Shown in pieces: positions 46,677-53,944 of a stretch of DNA of 64,000 nucleotides. The stretch covers positions 104,746-168,745 of the forward strand of contig NZ_RQHK01000006.1 in assembly GCF_004770475.1 (NCBI RefSeq), in the 5' to 3' direction. Numbering within the stretch: the first letter of the stretch is position 1; each line of letters starts with the position of its first letter. Origin of the DNA: Leptospira mtsangambouensis. Its GTDB lineage: Bacteria; Spirochaetota; Leptospiria; Leptospirales; Leptospiraceae. Made by a program: the position numbers and the translations under genes. The notes below the pieces were generated by a model, which was not told the origin of the DNA, did no database searches, and saw only the letters and a list, made by a program, of their open reading frames with translations.

Positions 46677-46790
46677 AAAACAGTATATCTTCCTAGAGTG
46701 GACGAAATAAAATTCCACTTAACTTCTAACGATAATTGATTTTCAATAAATCAATCATTTAATTTTATAGGCGTAATAATGGGAGGGTTT

Positions 46791-47237
46791 GTGAACAGAT
46801 CATTAGTGTTAATTGTATTGTTCGTTACTGCTTCATGTGCACGCACGTTAGAAGTTAAAAACCAAGAAAGTCTTTTTGAAAATTGTATGAAGACATTTCA
46901 AGACGAAACCAAATGTCGAGAATTTATGTCCAAATCGGCAAAAGACATCCAATCAGAAGATGAAAAACGGGAAGAAGCTCTGGCCCAACTAACAGCAGAA
47001 CAACTTGCAGGTATGAAACTTCGAAAAGAAATCAAGGACACATTACCAGGTAAAAATGGAAATTTTGTTCGCGAATATATTGGTGATCCAGATGAAGTCA
47101 AACATGGTGGAGATCGTGAGTATTGGGTTTATAAAAGACCAATCAGTAAGTTTTCAGGAGATTCTCTTCCGGATAAAGAGATTACTGTGATCTTTAGAAG
47201 ATCATTTGTCGAAAGAGTGGAATATAAAAAGCCGTAA
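46791..47237 (+). CDS. Small lipoprotein with BamE/SmpA-like segment
   Basis: A 148-residue protein with signal NRSLVLIVLFVTASCART and a weak lipobox. A charged helical part (residues ~35-85) is followed by FVREYIGDPDEVKHGGDREYWVYKRP, which resembles the BamE-like motif (V...GxPxxx...W.Y). I chose GTG at 46791, because GGGAGG precedes it at the right distance; ATG at 46779 is the alternative. Possibly an outer-membrane assembly accessory (inference). Confidence 0.7.
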   Translation: MNRSLVLIVLFVTASCARTLEVKNQESLFENCMKTFQDETKCREFMSKSAKDIQSEDEKREEALAQLTAEQLAGMKLRKEIKDTLPGKNGNFVREYIGDPDEVKHGGDREYWVYKRPISKFSGDSLPDKEITVIFRRSFVERVEYKKP

Positions 47238-47290
47238 CACTGTGTTTCTTTTTGTTTGTTGAATTGATTTGAATTCAAAATTCGAAAAAT

Positions 47291-47315
47291 AGTCAGGAGA
47301 GATTGTCTCCTGACT
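47291..47315. terminator. Bidirectional terminator
   Basis: AGTCAGGAGA (47291-47300) and TCTCCTGACT (47306-47315) form a perfect 10-base stem with a 5-base loop between the two converging lipoprotein genes. Confidence 0.75.
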
Positions 47316-47324
47316 TAATATTGG

Positions 47325-47792
47325 TTAGTATACTAAGTATCCAGTCAAATCTACCGTTGTTCCGGCAGTTGTTGTATACGAAGTGTTACAAGCTGCAAAA
47401 GCACCCGCAAGAGCTTGTTGAGCAAGGCCATAAGTAAACTGAGGTAAGTTACATGGTTGAATCGGGTCATTAACTTTTTTAAGGACACATTCTCTCAATG
47501 CAAGCAAATCATCTTTTGTTTTGCCATCCAATTTAGTTAAAGCACAACCTGTTCCTGGGTTGAAGTATTCTTTTCCTCCAACACAAGAGTTCGCCGCTAT
47601 ATAAGCTGTGAGGCAAACTTGTTGAACATCATTGAAACTTCCACCAGCGTTGACTAGGTAAAGTAGAGCAGATGGGTTATCTTCTTTTTTCGCACCAGAA
47701 TCTGTGCAGCCAACAAAGCCAGCTACCAAAAGGAGTGCCAAAGAGATTCCTACTAAACCTGATTTAAAGGATTTCATATTCTTTTTCATCAT
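47325..47792 (-). CDS. Small lipoprotein coupled to the BBP2 porin
   Basis: A 155-residue lipoprotein (LLLVAGFVGCTDSG, clear lipobox). The mature part holds six or seven cysteines (QQVCLTAYIAANSCVGG, GTGCALTKL, LRECVLKKV, QPCNLPQ, FAACNTSY), suggesting several disulfides. GGAG lies just before the tandem ATG codons. It begins eight bases after the porin gene stop, so the two are co-transcribed and may function together at the outer membrane. No family recognised. Confidence 0.78.
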   Translation of the reverse strand: MMKKNMKSFKSGLVGISLALLLVAGFVGCTDSGAKKEDNPSALLYLVNAGGSFNDVQQVCLTAYIAANSCVGGKEYFNPGTGCALTKLDGKTKDDLLALRECVLKKVNDPIQPCNLPQFTYGLAQQALAGAFAACNTSYTTTAGTTVDLTGYLVY

Positions 47793-47799
47793 TTTCTCC

Positions 47800-49314
47800 T
47801 TAGAATTTTGCTACCATACCGACGATAATACCATTTTGGTGGGAAGCCGGTCTTCCAGAAGTATCTACGAATTGTTGACCAGGACCCCAGTCTCTTCTTA
47901 AGTCTACTTTCACTTGAAGGTTTTCCGTTAAGTCAAAAGTAGGTGTAAAAGTAAGGGTTTTGATTTGTCCGTAGTTACTAACCGCTCTTGCACCAATTGT
48001 ATCTTGAAACTTGAGGTCATATCTGTCTGCAGGTGTTACTGCAAATAGAGGAGGGTTTACAGCAAGTGAACCACCGTAACGTTTGTCATCGAGATACTCA
48101 AAACGGAAACCAAGTGCAAAGAAGTTTGTGAATTGATACTTCGCTTGTAATTGGTATGTTTGATAAACTCGTTTAACTCTGTTTTCACGAGTAAAACTTG
48201 TATCTTTGTTGAAACCCAAAGCAACTAAGCTTGGAGCTAAATCAGGAACAAGACCCGGCATCGCAGTATCTAACTTTGCTTTGGTAATCCCAGTAGATTC
48301 ATAACCATAAGCAGCTGTATTTGTTTGACCAGCTCTTTCACCGTAAGTATAGTCAAAGATAGTAGTCAATTTATCAGTTGGTTTGTAGATCAAAATCAAG
48401 TTTTGGATCATCCAATGGTCAGTTTTGAAAGACGATTGTTTTGGGAATGAAGTTCCAGTTGCTTGCTCTAGATAGTAAAGGGAGTTGTCTTGTCTACCTT
48501 TGATATTATCATTCGCTTGCAATGTGTTCCAAACCACTTGGAATTTGTCAGGTACCACATCATACTTTACTTGTGTTCCAATCGCTCTTGTTGGGTTTGG
48601 ACCATCCGCATAAGCATGTTGTTGTGTACTAGTTAGACTAGATCCTCCAGCTGGATCACCATAAGCCGCTAAACCGTTATATCCAAATTGTTGGCCGTTT
48701 CCTGTATAGCCAGTTCCTTGGGCACTGTTGTAGAGGTAAAGACCAGTGGATAGCCTGTCGTTAATTTGGAGGTTTGCTCTTGCACCGGTATGGATAAATG
48801 GGATAGTGTTAAAGAACACATAACCAATCGTGTAAGCGATGTTATCCTTTGAGTCAAGAAGTTCCAATCCGATATGTGTTGCCATCTTACCTACGTCAAC
48901 TGTCAACCCTTTGAGTACTGGGAAGTATGCTGAAACATAAGCTTGTTGTAACAACTGCATGTTATGAAGAGAGTTCGTTGTTTGATACGGACGTTCTTGG
49001 TACATGTTGTTTTGTCCGTTTTGCATATCCAAACGGAAACCCCATGGACTTTCCTTATCCGCCAACTTCTCCATAGAGAGTTTAACTGCGTTCACAGCAA
49101 ACTGCTTGTTGTAAGTGTGGAAAGTTCCCGCTGTATCTTGTGTAGCACCTTGCCGGTTGTTTGTAGTATAGTTATAGTATACATCCACATATCCGGAAAA
49201 ATTTACCAACTCATACCAAGACTTATCCTTTTCCTTTTTATCCTGAGCAAAAAGGGAAGCTTGGGAAAATAAGGTAGCAACGATCGTCGCCAACAGAGTG
49301 TATTTATTTCTCAT
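47800..49314 (-). CDS. Putative beta-barrel porin-2 (BBP2/OmpL-like) outer-membrane protein
   Basis: A 504-residue protein with a signal peptide (FSQASLFA-QD) followed by an outer-membrane barrel with regular aromatic-girdle strands. WYELVNFSGYVDVYYNYTTNN, FAVNAVKLSMEKLADKESPWGFRLDM, VGKMATHIGLELLDSKDNIAYTIGY (key: GKMxTxxGLE) and the last strand ending in VGMVAKF with terminal Phe are BBP2 hallmarks. It should form a channel for small solutes. It is co-transcribed with the downstream small lipoprotein. Confidence 0.9.
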   Translation of the reverse strand: MRNKYTLLATIVATLFSQASLFAQDKKEKDKSWYELVNFSGYVDVYYNYTTNNRQGATQDTAGTFHTYNKQFAVNAVKLSMEKLADKESPWGFRLDMQNGQNNMYQERPYQTTNSLHNMQLLQQAYVSAYFPVLKGLTVDVGKMATHIGLELLDSKDNIAYTIGYVFFNTIPFIHTGARANLQINDRLSTGLYLYNSAQGTGYTGNGQQFGYNGLAAYGDPAGGSSLTSTQQHAYADGPNPTRAIGTQVKYDVVPDKFQVVWNTLQANDNIKGRQDNSLYYLEQATGTSFPKQSSFKTDHWMIQNLILIYKPTDKLTTIFDYTYGERAGQTNTAAYGYESTGITKAKLDTAMPGLVPDLAPSLVALGFNKDTSFTRENRVKRVYQTYQLQAKYQFTNFFALGFRFEYLDDKRYGGSLAVNPPLFAVTPADRYDLKFQDTIGARAVSNYGQIKTLTFTPTFDLTENLQVKVDLRRDWGPGQQFVDTSGRPASHQNGIIVGMVAKF

Positions 49315-49493
49315 TTGCCATTTCTCCTATGTGAACTTGTTGTGCAAGTTGTGTACCAGGTTGGCGGAAATTCGACCTGGCCTCAGGATAAAAAAAGAGA
49401 AACACTGTATTTGAATGGGTTCTTTCGAAAAAAAAATAAATTTTTGATTAATAAAAGAACAAAAAAGAAAGCAAATGGGAGGGGATTTCGGAT

Positions 49494-50780
49494 TTATTTA
49501 ATCAGATTGCTTATAAATTGAGCAGAGTGACGCAATAGTCTAGAATATTCATTTTCTTTAGGCGAGTGTAGGACAAGGTCCAAGAGGAGATTTAAAACCG
49601 TCCCATAATGCGTTTTTGCCAGGTCAGGGAAGGATTCGGTGAGGTGATTGCCGTTCAGTTTCATATCCGTCAGAAGCAATGGGGGTTCTTCTTCCCAAAT
49701 TTGAACTAGTTGCATTGTGGTTTCTCCAAAAATTGGAGTCAGTTTGAGAATGAATTCTCTATCGATTTTAAATCTGTTTTGAAAATGTCGTTTAACTGGC
49801 GCTAAATATTCTTTCTTTAATAAAAATTCATCTATATTGGTTTTTTTGAGATTTGATTCCCATTTAGAAATAAAATCAAAGAACAATAAGCAGTCTTTGG
49901 TGTTTTGGCCAGAAAACTTCAAGGTCCGTAAAATTGTTTCTACTTCTTTTGAAGTAGTATCTGCAAGGAAAGAATAAAATGCCAATGCCAATTGGAGTCC
50001 GATGATCTCTTTGGATGTTTGGTCTAGTCTTTCTAAAAAATATTTTTGAGGATTTAATTCAGTTGGAAGACTTGGAAGAAAAATTTGAAAGATACCTTCC
50101 TCGACAAGAAGTTGGATCATTCGAGATGGGTTTTGGCCTATAAAAGATTTTAGAATTTCATCTTGAAAACGTTCTAAAGATATTTTTTTGGTGATTTGTT
50201 TTGTTTCATGAATTGCTTTTTTGGTTTCGGGTTCAATTTCAAAACCCAATGTACTAGCAAATCGTAAGGCGCGAATGGGTCGTAATCCATCTTCAGAGAA
50301 TCGTTTGATTGGGTCTCCAATCGTACGAATTTTCCGTTCTTGGATATCTTTCTGACCGGAGTGTTCATCAACAAGAAGGCCAGTTGTCAAATCATATGCC
50401 AACGCATTCATTGTAAAATCTCGACGTTTTAGGTCTTCTGATAATGTCGTTCCAAATTCTACATGGTCAGGCCTTCTACCATCTGTATAATCTTTGTCAA
50501 TGCGATAGGTTGTAACTTCGTAATGAACTTTATCTAAAACAACTGTTACAGTTCCATGTTCGATTCCCGTGTCGATCACAGTCCGAAAGAGACGTTTGAC
50601 TTGTTTCGGTTCGGCATTTGTTGTAAGATCGTATTCTTTCGGAATTTTACCCATGACCAAATCCCGCACTGAACCTCCGACAAGAAAACATTCAAATCCC
50701 GCTCCTTTCAGAGCAGAATCAATTTGTAATAGGTGGTTTAAGTTGTTTTTGGGGATTAAGATTTGCGGATCTATTGGCAA
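49494..50780 (-). CDS. CCA tRNA nucleotidyltransferase / poly(A) polymerase family
   Basis: A 428-residue class II nucleotidyltransferase that adds or repairs the tRNA 3' CCA end, or polyadenylates RNA. Seen are FECFLVGGSVRDLVMGK (GGSVRD), EYDLTTNAEPKQV (metal site, with Glu where the first carboxylate is usually Asp), EVTTYRIDKDYTDGRRPD, RRDFTMNALAYD, RTIGDPIKRFSEDGLRPIRALRFA and a C-terminal helical region. The start is TTG, inside the end of fur (10-base overlap); no ATG exists near the N-terminus. Confidence 0.88.
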   Translation of the reverse strand: MPIDPQILIPKNNLNHLLQIDSALKGAGFECFLVGGSVRDLVMGKIPKEYDLTTNAEPKQVKRLFRTVIDTGIEHGTVTVVLDKVHYEVTTYRIDKDYTDGRRPDHVEFGTTLSEDLKRRDFTMNALAYDLTTGLLVDEHSGQKDIQERKIRTIGDPIKRFSEDGLRPIRALRFASTLGFEIEPETKKAIHETKQITKKISLERFQDEILKSFIGQNPSRMIQLLVEEGIFQIFLPSLPTELNPQKYFLERLDQTSKEIIGLQLALAFYSFLADTTSKEVETILRTLKFSGQNTKDCLLFFDFISKWESNLKKTNIDEFLLKKEYLAPVKRHFQNRFKIDREFILKLTPIFGETTMQLVQIWEEEPPLLLTDMKLNGNHLTESFPDLAKTHYGTVLNLLLDLVLHSPKENEYSRLLRHSAQFISNLIK

Positions 50781-51193
50781 TTTCTACACTTGCCTCTAAA
50801 AACGATTTCAACCGATTCGGTAGAAAAACCTTTTAACTGTTTGGCGGAAGGAATTCCATTCCAAGGATCATCAATACATTCAATTTTACCACAAACATTA
50901 CAAATCAAATGTCCATGTGCTGCGGAAACAATATGGTTTCCATCAGACTTTAACTCGAAATAGGTGACACGATCTGTGGAATGAAGAGAATTGAGTAGGT
51001 TTTTTTCTTCTAAATCAGATAAAGCTCTGTAGATGGTCACTCTGTCCCAAGACTCCTCTTTGGGGAGTTTTTCCATGATTTCTTGGTGGTTCAGGGGCCT
51101 TGGGGATCCTTGTAGAATGGATAGAACTTGTTCACGATTTTTCGTTACTTTTAGTCCAATTTTTTTTAGTATTTGAGAAGGATCTCCAGCCAT
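50771..51193 (-). CDS. Fur-family metalloregulator
   Basis: A 140-residue Fur/Zur/PerR-type repressor. The winged helix includes QILKKIGLKVTKNREQVLSIL, WDRVTIYRALSDLEEKNLL and the dimer domain with HGHLICNVCGKIECID. CxxC pairs (CNVC, CRNC) make the structural zinc site. Which metal or peroxide it senses cannot be told. The start at 51193 follows AGGA; a longer in-frame start at 51262 would overlap the upstream lipoprotein gene. Confidence 0.9.
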   Translation of the reverse strand: MAGDPSQILKKIGLKVTKNREQVLSILQGSPRPLNHQEIMEKLPKEESWDRVTIYRALSDLEEKNLLNSLHSTDRVTYFELKSDGNHIVSAAHGHLICNVCGKIECIDDPWNGIPSAKQLKGFSTESVEIVFRGKCRNCQ

Positions 51194-51225
51194 GATTTGT
51201 TTATCCTGTGATGGCCGAAGATTGT

Positions 51226-51585
51226 CTATTCTAAAATCACGTTTGCTTTCCAGATTTCCCAATAACGGATTCCCATCCGAGTGTGGACTTGTAAGAACTC
51301 CTCAATTTCCTTTCCCTTGTTTTTTTCTACAATGACTGGAGCAATACCTAAATCCAATTTTCGGTTGAGAATAGAATCGATTTCTTCTTTGGCCAGATGT
51401 GTCACTTTTTCACAATCATCTTTTCTTTCTGTAAGTAATGTTTTGTTTTTCTCACAAAAGGTTGCTGATTGGAAGTGTGAACCGGTTTCTAAAATCTCAT
51501 CCAACTGTTTTGTGACCGACTTTTTGCATTGGGCAAAGGAAGTGATCAAAAAAAAACAGAAAAGAAGATAAAAACAAAACTTCAC
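51226..51585 (-). CDS. Small lipoprotein of unknown function
   Basis: A 119-residue lipoprotein (LITSFAQCKKS, good lipobox). The mature part is helical and charged, with two more cysteines (ATFCEKNK, KDDCEKV) and a C-terminal MGIRYWEIWKANVIL strand. No family recognised. The GTG at 51585 is chosen for its AAGGA site; it begins two bases after the RNase HI stop, and Fur starts about 30 bases later, so the genes form one cluster. Confidence 0.72.
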   Translation of the reverse strand: MKFCFYLLFCFFLITSFAQCKKSVTKQLDEILETGSHFQSATFCEKNKTLLTERKDDCEKVTHLAKEEIDSILNRKLDLGIAPVIVEKNKGKEIEEFLQVHTRMGIRYWEIWKANVILE

Positions 51586-51587
51586 AA

Positions 51588-52001
51588 TCAATCCTTTTTG
51601 TCTTGGGCTAGGTTTGCTAATTGGTCAGCTCGAGAGTTTTGTTCTCGAGGGATGTATTGAATTTCAAAGTTTTGGAAAGATGATTTTAAAGAATCGCATT
51701 TGTTTTTAAAAACAAGTAAGTCTTTGTTTTTTACTTTGTATTCGCCTTTCATCTGTTTGACGACAAGTTCTGAATCCAAACGGAATCGAATTTTTTGAAG
51801 ATTTTGGTTGATGGCTTCTTCCATCCCTCGATGTAAAGCTTGCCATTCTGCTACATTGTTTGTTGCGTTTCCGATTTTTTCAGAAAGAAAAAAAAATTCG
51901 ACTCCATCATTGTTTTGAAACGAAACACCGATCGCTGCAGGTCCTGGATTTCCACGGGAACTACCGTCACAGTAAATGAAGGTGGTATCTTTTGTCGACA
52001 T
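51588..52001 (-). CDS. rnhA: Ribonuclease HI
   Basis: A 137-residue endonuclease that cuts RNA in RNA-DNA hybrids. The four catalytic acidic residues are in place: D12 (YCDGSSRGNPG), E52 (NNVAEW), D76 (RLDSELVV) and D126 (RADQLAN). Length suits the bacterial/archaeal short type without a hybrid-binding domain. The start at 52001 is preferred; an upstream extension to 52037 adds nothing conserved. Confidence 0.93.
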   Translation of the reverse strand: MSTKDTTFIYCDGSSRGNPGPAAIGVSFQNNDGVEFFFLSEKIGNATNNVAEWQALHRGMEEAINQNLQKIRFRLDSELVVKQMKGEYKVKNKDLLVFKNKCDSLKSSFQNFEIQYIPREQNSRADQLANLAQDKKD

Positions 52002-52121
52002 AGCCGACAGTCTTTTCTGCGTATCAATCCTCACCAATCAAAAACATGAACTGATCATAAAAAAATCTTTTGGATTCTGATTTATGAAGGACTTTTTTGC
52101 CGTGTCGTGGTAAACGGAGCG

Positions 52122-52198
52122 TATTGGGTGGCGGGTGGATAACCCCACCCAGTCTCAATAGGGCGGGGAGATCTACCCAAAAATCCCAACCTGCCCAA
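52122..52198 (-). repeat. GC-rich dispersed repeat, copy 2 (inverse orientation)
   Basis: Reverse complement shares CAGGTTGG, TCCCCGCCCT, TGGGTGGGGT and CCACCCGCCACCCAATA with 15137-15197. The spacers between these blocks differ in length and sequence. It sits between the divergent rnhA and methyltransferase genes, ending a few bases before the ribosome binding site of the latter. Confidence 0.8.
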
Positions 52199-52210
52199 AA
52201 AGGATAATAC

Positions 52211-53200
52211 ATGACCGAACGGGGATTTGGTGCCCTTACCATGTTTGAAAATCGCCTTCGCAAATTAAAGAAGGAACGCGAAAAATGGGCAAAAAGAGAA
52301 TCAATTGAATGTTATCGTATTTATTCTGAAGACATTCCACAAATACCATGCATTTTGGATCGGTATCCCAGCGGATTGGTATTGTATGACAAAAGTTCAT
52401 TGCGATTTCAAGCCGAAGAAGGTCATGATGATCGTTTCGACAGAATTGCAACAATTGTAAGAGATGTATTCCAAATCACCGAAGGACAACTGTTTCTAAA
52501 ACGACGTAAAAAACAAAAAGGCTCAGACCAATACGACAAATTAGCCATCGAAGGAAATTTTGAATGGGTAAAGGAATCAAATTTAGAATTTCGTATCAAT
52601 CTATCTGATTATTTAGATACAGGCCTTTTTTTGGATCATCGTATTACAAGAGATTGGATTAGAAAAACCTCACAGGGAAAATCAGTATTAAATTTATTTT
52701 CTTATACTGGTGCATTCTCCGTTTACGCCGCGTCAGGTGGTGCAAAAAAAACAAAAAGTGTGGATCTCTCCAAAACTTATTGTGATTGGGCTTTAAAAAA
52801 TCTCGAACATAATGGTTTTAAGTCGACAAATCATCAAATAGTCAATGCTGATATTTTGCAATGGATCGAAGAAGAAACCAAAAATCCAAACAGGGAACGT
52901 TATGATTTAATTTTCTTGGATCCTCCAACCTTTTCTAATAGTAAAAAAATGCGAGAAGAGTGGGACGTCCAAACAAAACATAGAAATCTTCTGTTGTTAC
53001 TATTAACAAAATTTCTTTCTGATAATGGTGAGATTTGGTTTTCTACCAATTTTAGAAAATTTAAAATGGAAGTTGTGGATGAAGAGTGGAACGAACGGGG
53101 TTTTCTTTGTATCAATCGAACCAAGGAATCGATTCCTGCAGACTTTCGTGATGAAAAAATTCATCAGTTGTTCTGCATCAAACCCGATTCCAAAAATTAA
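52211..53200 (+). CDS. Class I SAM-dependent rRNA methyltransferase (RlmI/RlmK-like)
   Basis: A 329-residue methyltransferase. SVLNLFSYTGAFSVYAASGGA (SAM motif I), TKSVDLSKTYCDWALKNLEHNGF (motif II) and YDLIFLDPPTFSNSKKM (catalytic DPPxF) match the RlmI/RlmK 23S rRNA cytosine/guanine enzymes. It lacks an N-terminal PUA domain, so it is nearer to RlmK/YwbD-like enzymes. The ATG at 52211 was chosen for its AAGGA six bases upstream; M11 at 52241 has no such site. Confidence 0.88.
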   Translation: MTERGFGALTMFENRLRKLKKEREKWAKRESIECYRIYSEDIPQIPCILDRYPSGLVLYDKSSLRFQAEEGHDDRFDRIATIVRDVFQITEGQLFLKRRKKQKGSDQYDKLAIEGNFEWVKESNLEFRINLSDYLDTGLFLDHRITRDWIRKTSQGKSVLNLFSYTGAFSVYAASGGAKKTKSVDLSKTYCDWALKNLEHNGFKSTNHQIVNADILQWIEEETKNPNRERYDLIFLDPPTFSNSKKMREEWDVQTKHRNLLLLLLTKFLSDNGEIWFSTNFRKFKMEVVDEEWNERGFLCINRTKESIPADFRDEKIHQLFCIKPDSKN

Positions 53201-53203
53201 CAG

Positions 53204-53944
53204 TTAATATTTAACAAAAGGATCAATTCGTTCTGCGAGGATCCTACGATTTTCGCCAGATTGTAACGATAAAATTCCTCTCATGATGGCTTGTCGTTCG
53301 TTACTCTCGCGTTTGGCGACAACTTTGAGTTGGTTCGAAATAGGGAGTAAAATTAAGTTTGCAAATGAGATCCCATAAAAAGTGGCAATGAAGGCCGTTG
53401 CTATCCCTTGTCCCAGAACCTTTGTTCCACCATCTAAATTTTCGAGAACCGTGACAAGTCCTAACACAGTACCAATGATTCCGACTGTGGGAGAAAAACC
53501 TGCTGCTGTTTCAAAAACTTTCGCAGATTTCATATCATTCTTTTCTTCTTCTTCGTGTGCTTCCCATAAAATTTCTTCAATGGTTCTTGGATCTGAGCCA
53601 TCTACAATCAGTTGAATCCCTTTCTGTAAAAATGGATTATCTAATTTTTTTGCTTCGTCTTCTAACGACAATAGGCCATCTTTTCTAGCTTTTTCCCAAA
53701 ATCGAAAAAATATAAGTTTGAGATCTCTTTCTTTTTTTCTCGAAAGAGCAAACCTTGTATCTCTTACGGCCTTCGTTACTTGGGAAATGGAATAAGATGC
53801 GAATGTTGCACCTAACGTTCCACCTACGATGAGTAACATCGCGGGAAGATGGAAAAAGGATCTTAGCGATGCGCCTTCGATTAATATTGCAACAAACACC
53901 GATAAAACGGCTGCGAGGATTCCGAGTAGTGTAGAATGGATCAT
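53204..53944 (-). CDS. motA: MotA-type flagellar stator / proton channel subunit
   Basis: A 246-residue inner-membrane stator subunit with four TM helices. Seen are GASLRSFFHLPAMLLIVGGTLGATFASY (TM1-2, key pattern PAxLxVxGGTxGA), the large cytoplasmic loop, AAGFSPTVGIIGTVLGLVTVLENL and GQGIATAFIATFYGISFANLI (TM3-4). It drives periplasmic flagella using ion flow. No MotB gene follows; the ATG overlaps the stop of the upstream TPR membrane gene (ATGA), so the two are coupled. Confidence 0.9.
   Translation of the reverse strand: MIHSTLLGILAAVLSVFVAILIEGASLRSFFHLPAMLLIVGGTLGATFASYSISQVTKAVRDTRFALSRKKERDLKLIFFRFWEKARKDGLLSLEDEAKKLDNPFLQKGIQLIVDGSDPRTIEEILWEAHEEEEKNDMKSAKVFETAAGFSPTVGIIGTVLGLVTVLENLDGGTKVLGQGIATAFIATFYGISFANLILLPISNQLKVVAKRESNERQAIMRGILSLQSGENRRILAERIDPFVKY

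Noticed and set aside
52024..52263. Open frame of 79 codons on the minus strand
   Set aside because: It lies across the GC-rich repeat and the divergent promoter region; its Pro/Leu-rich product only reflects the repeat.
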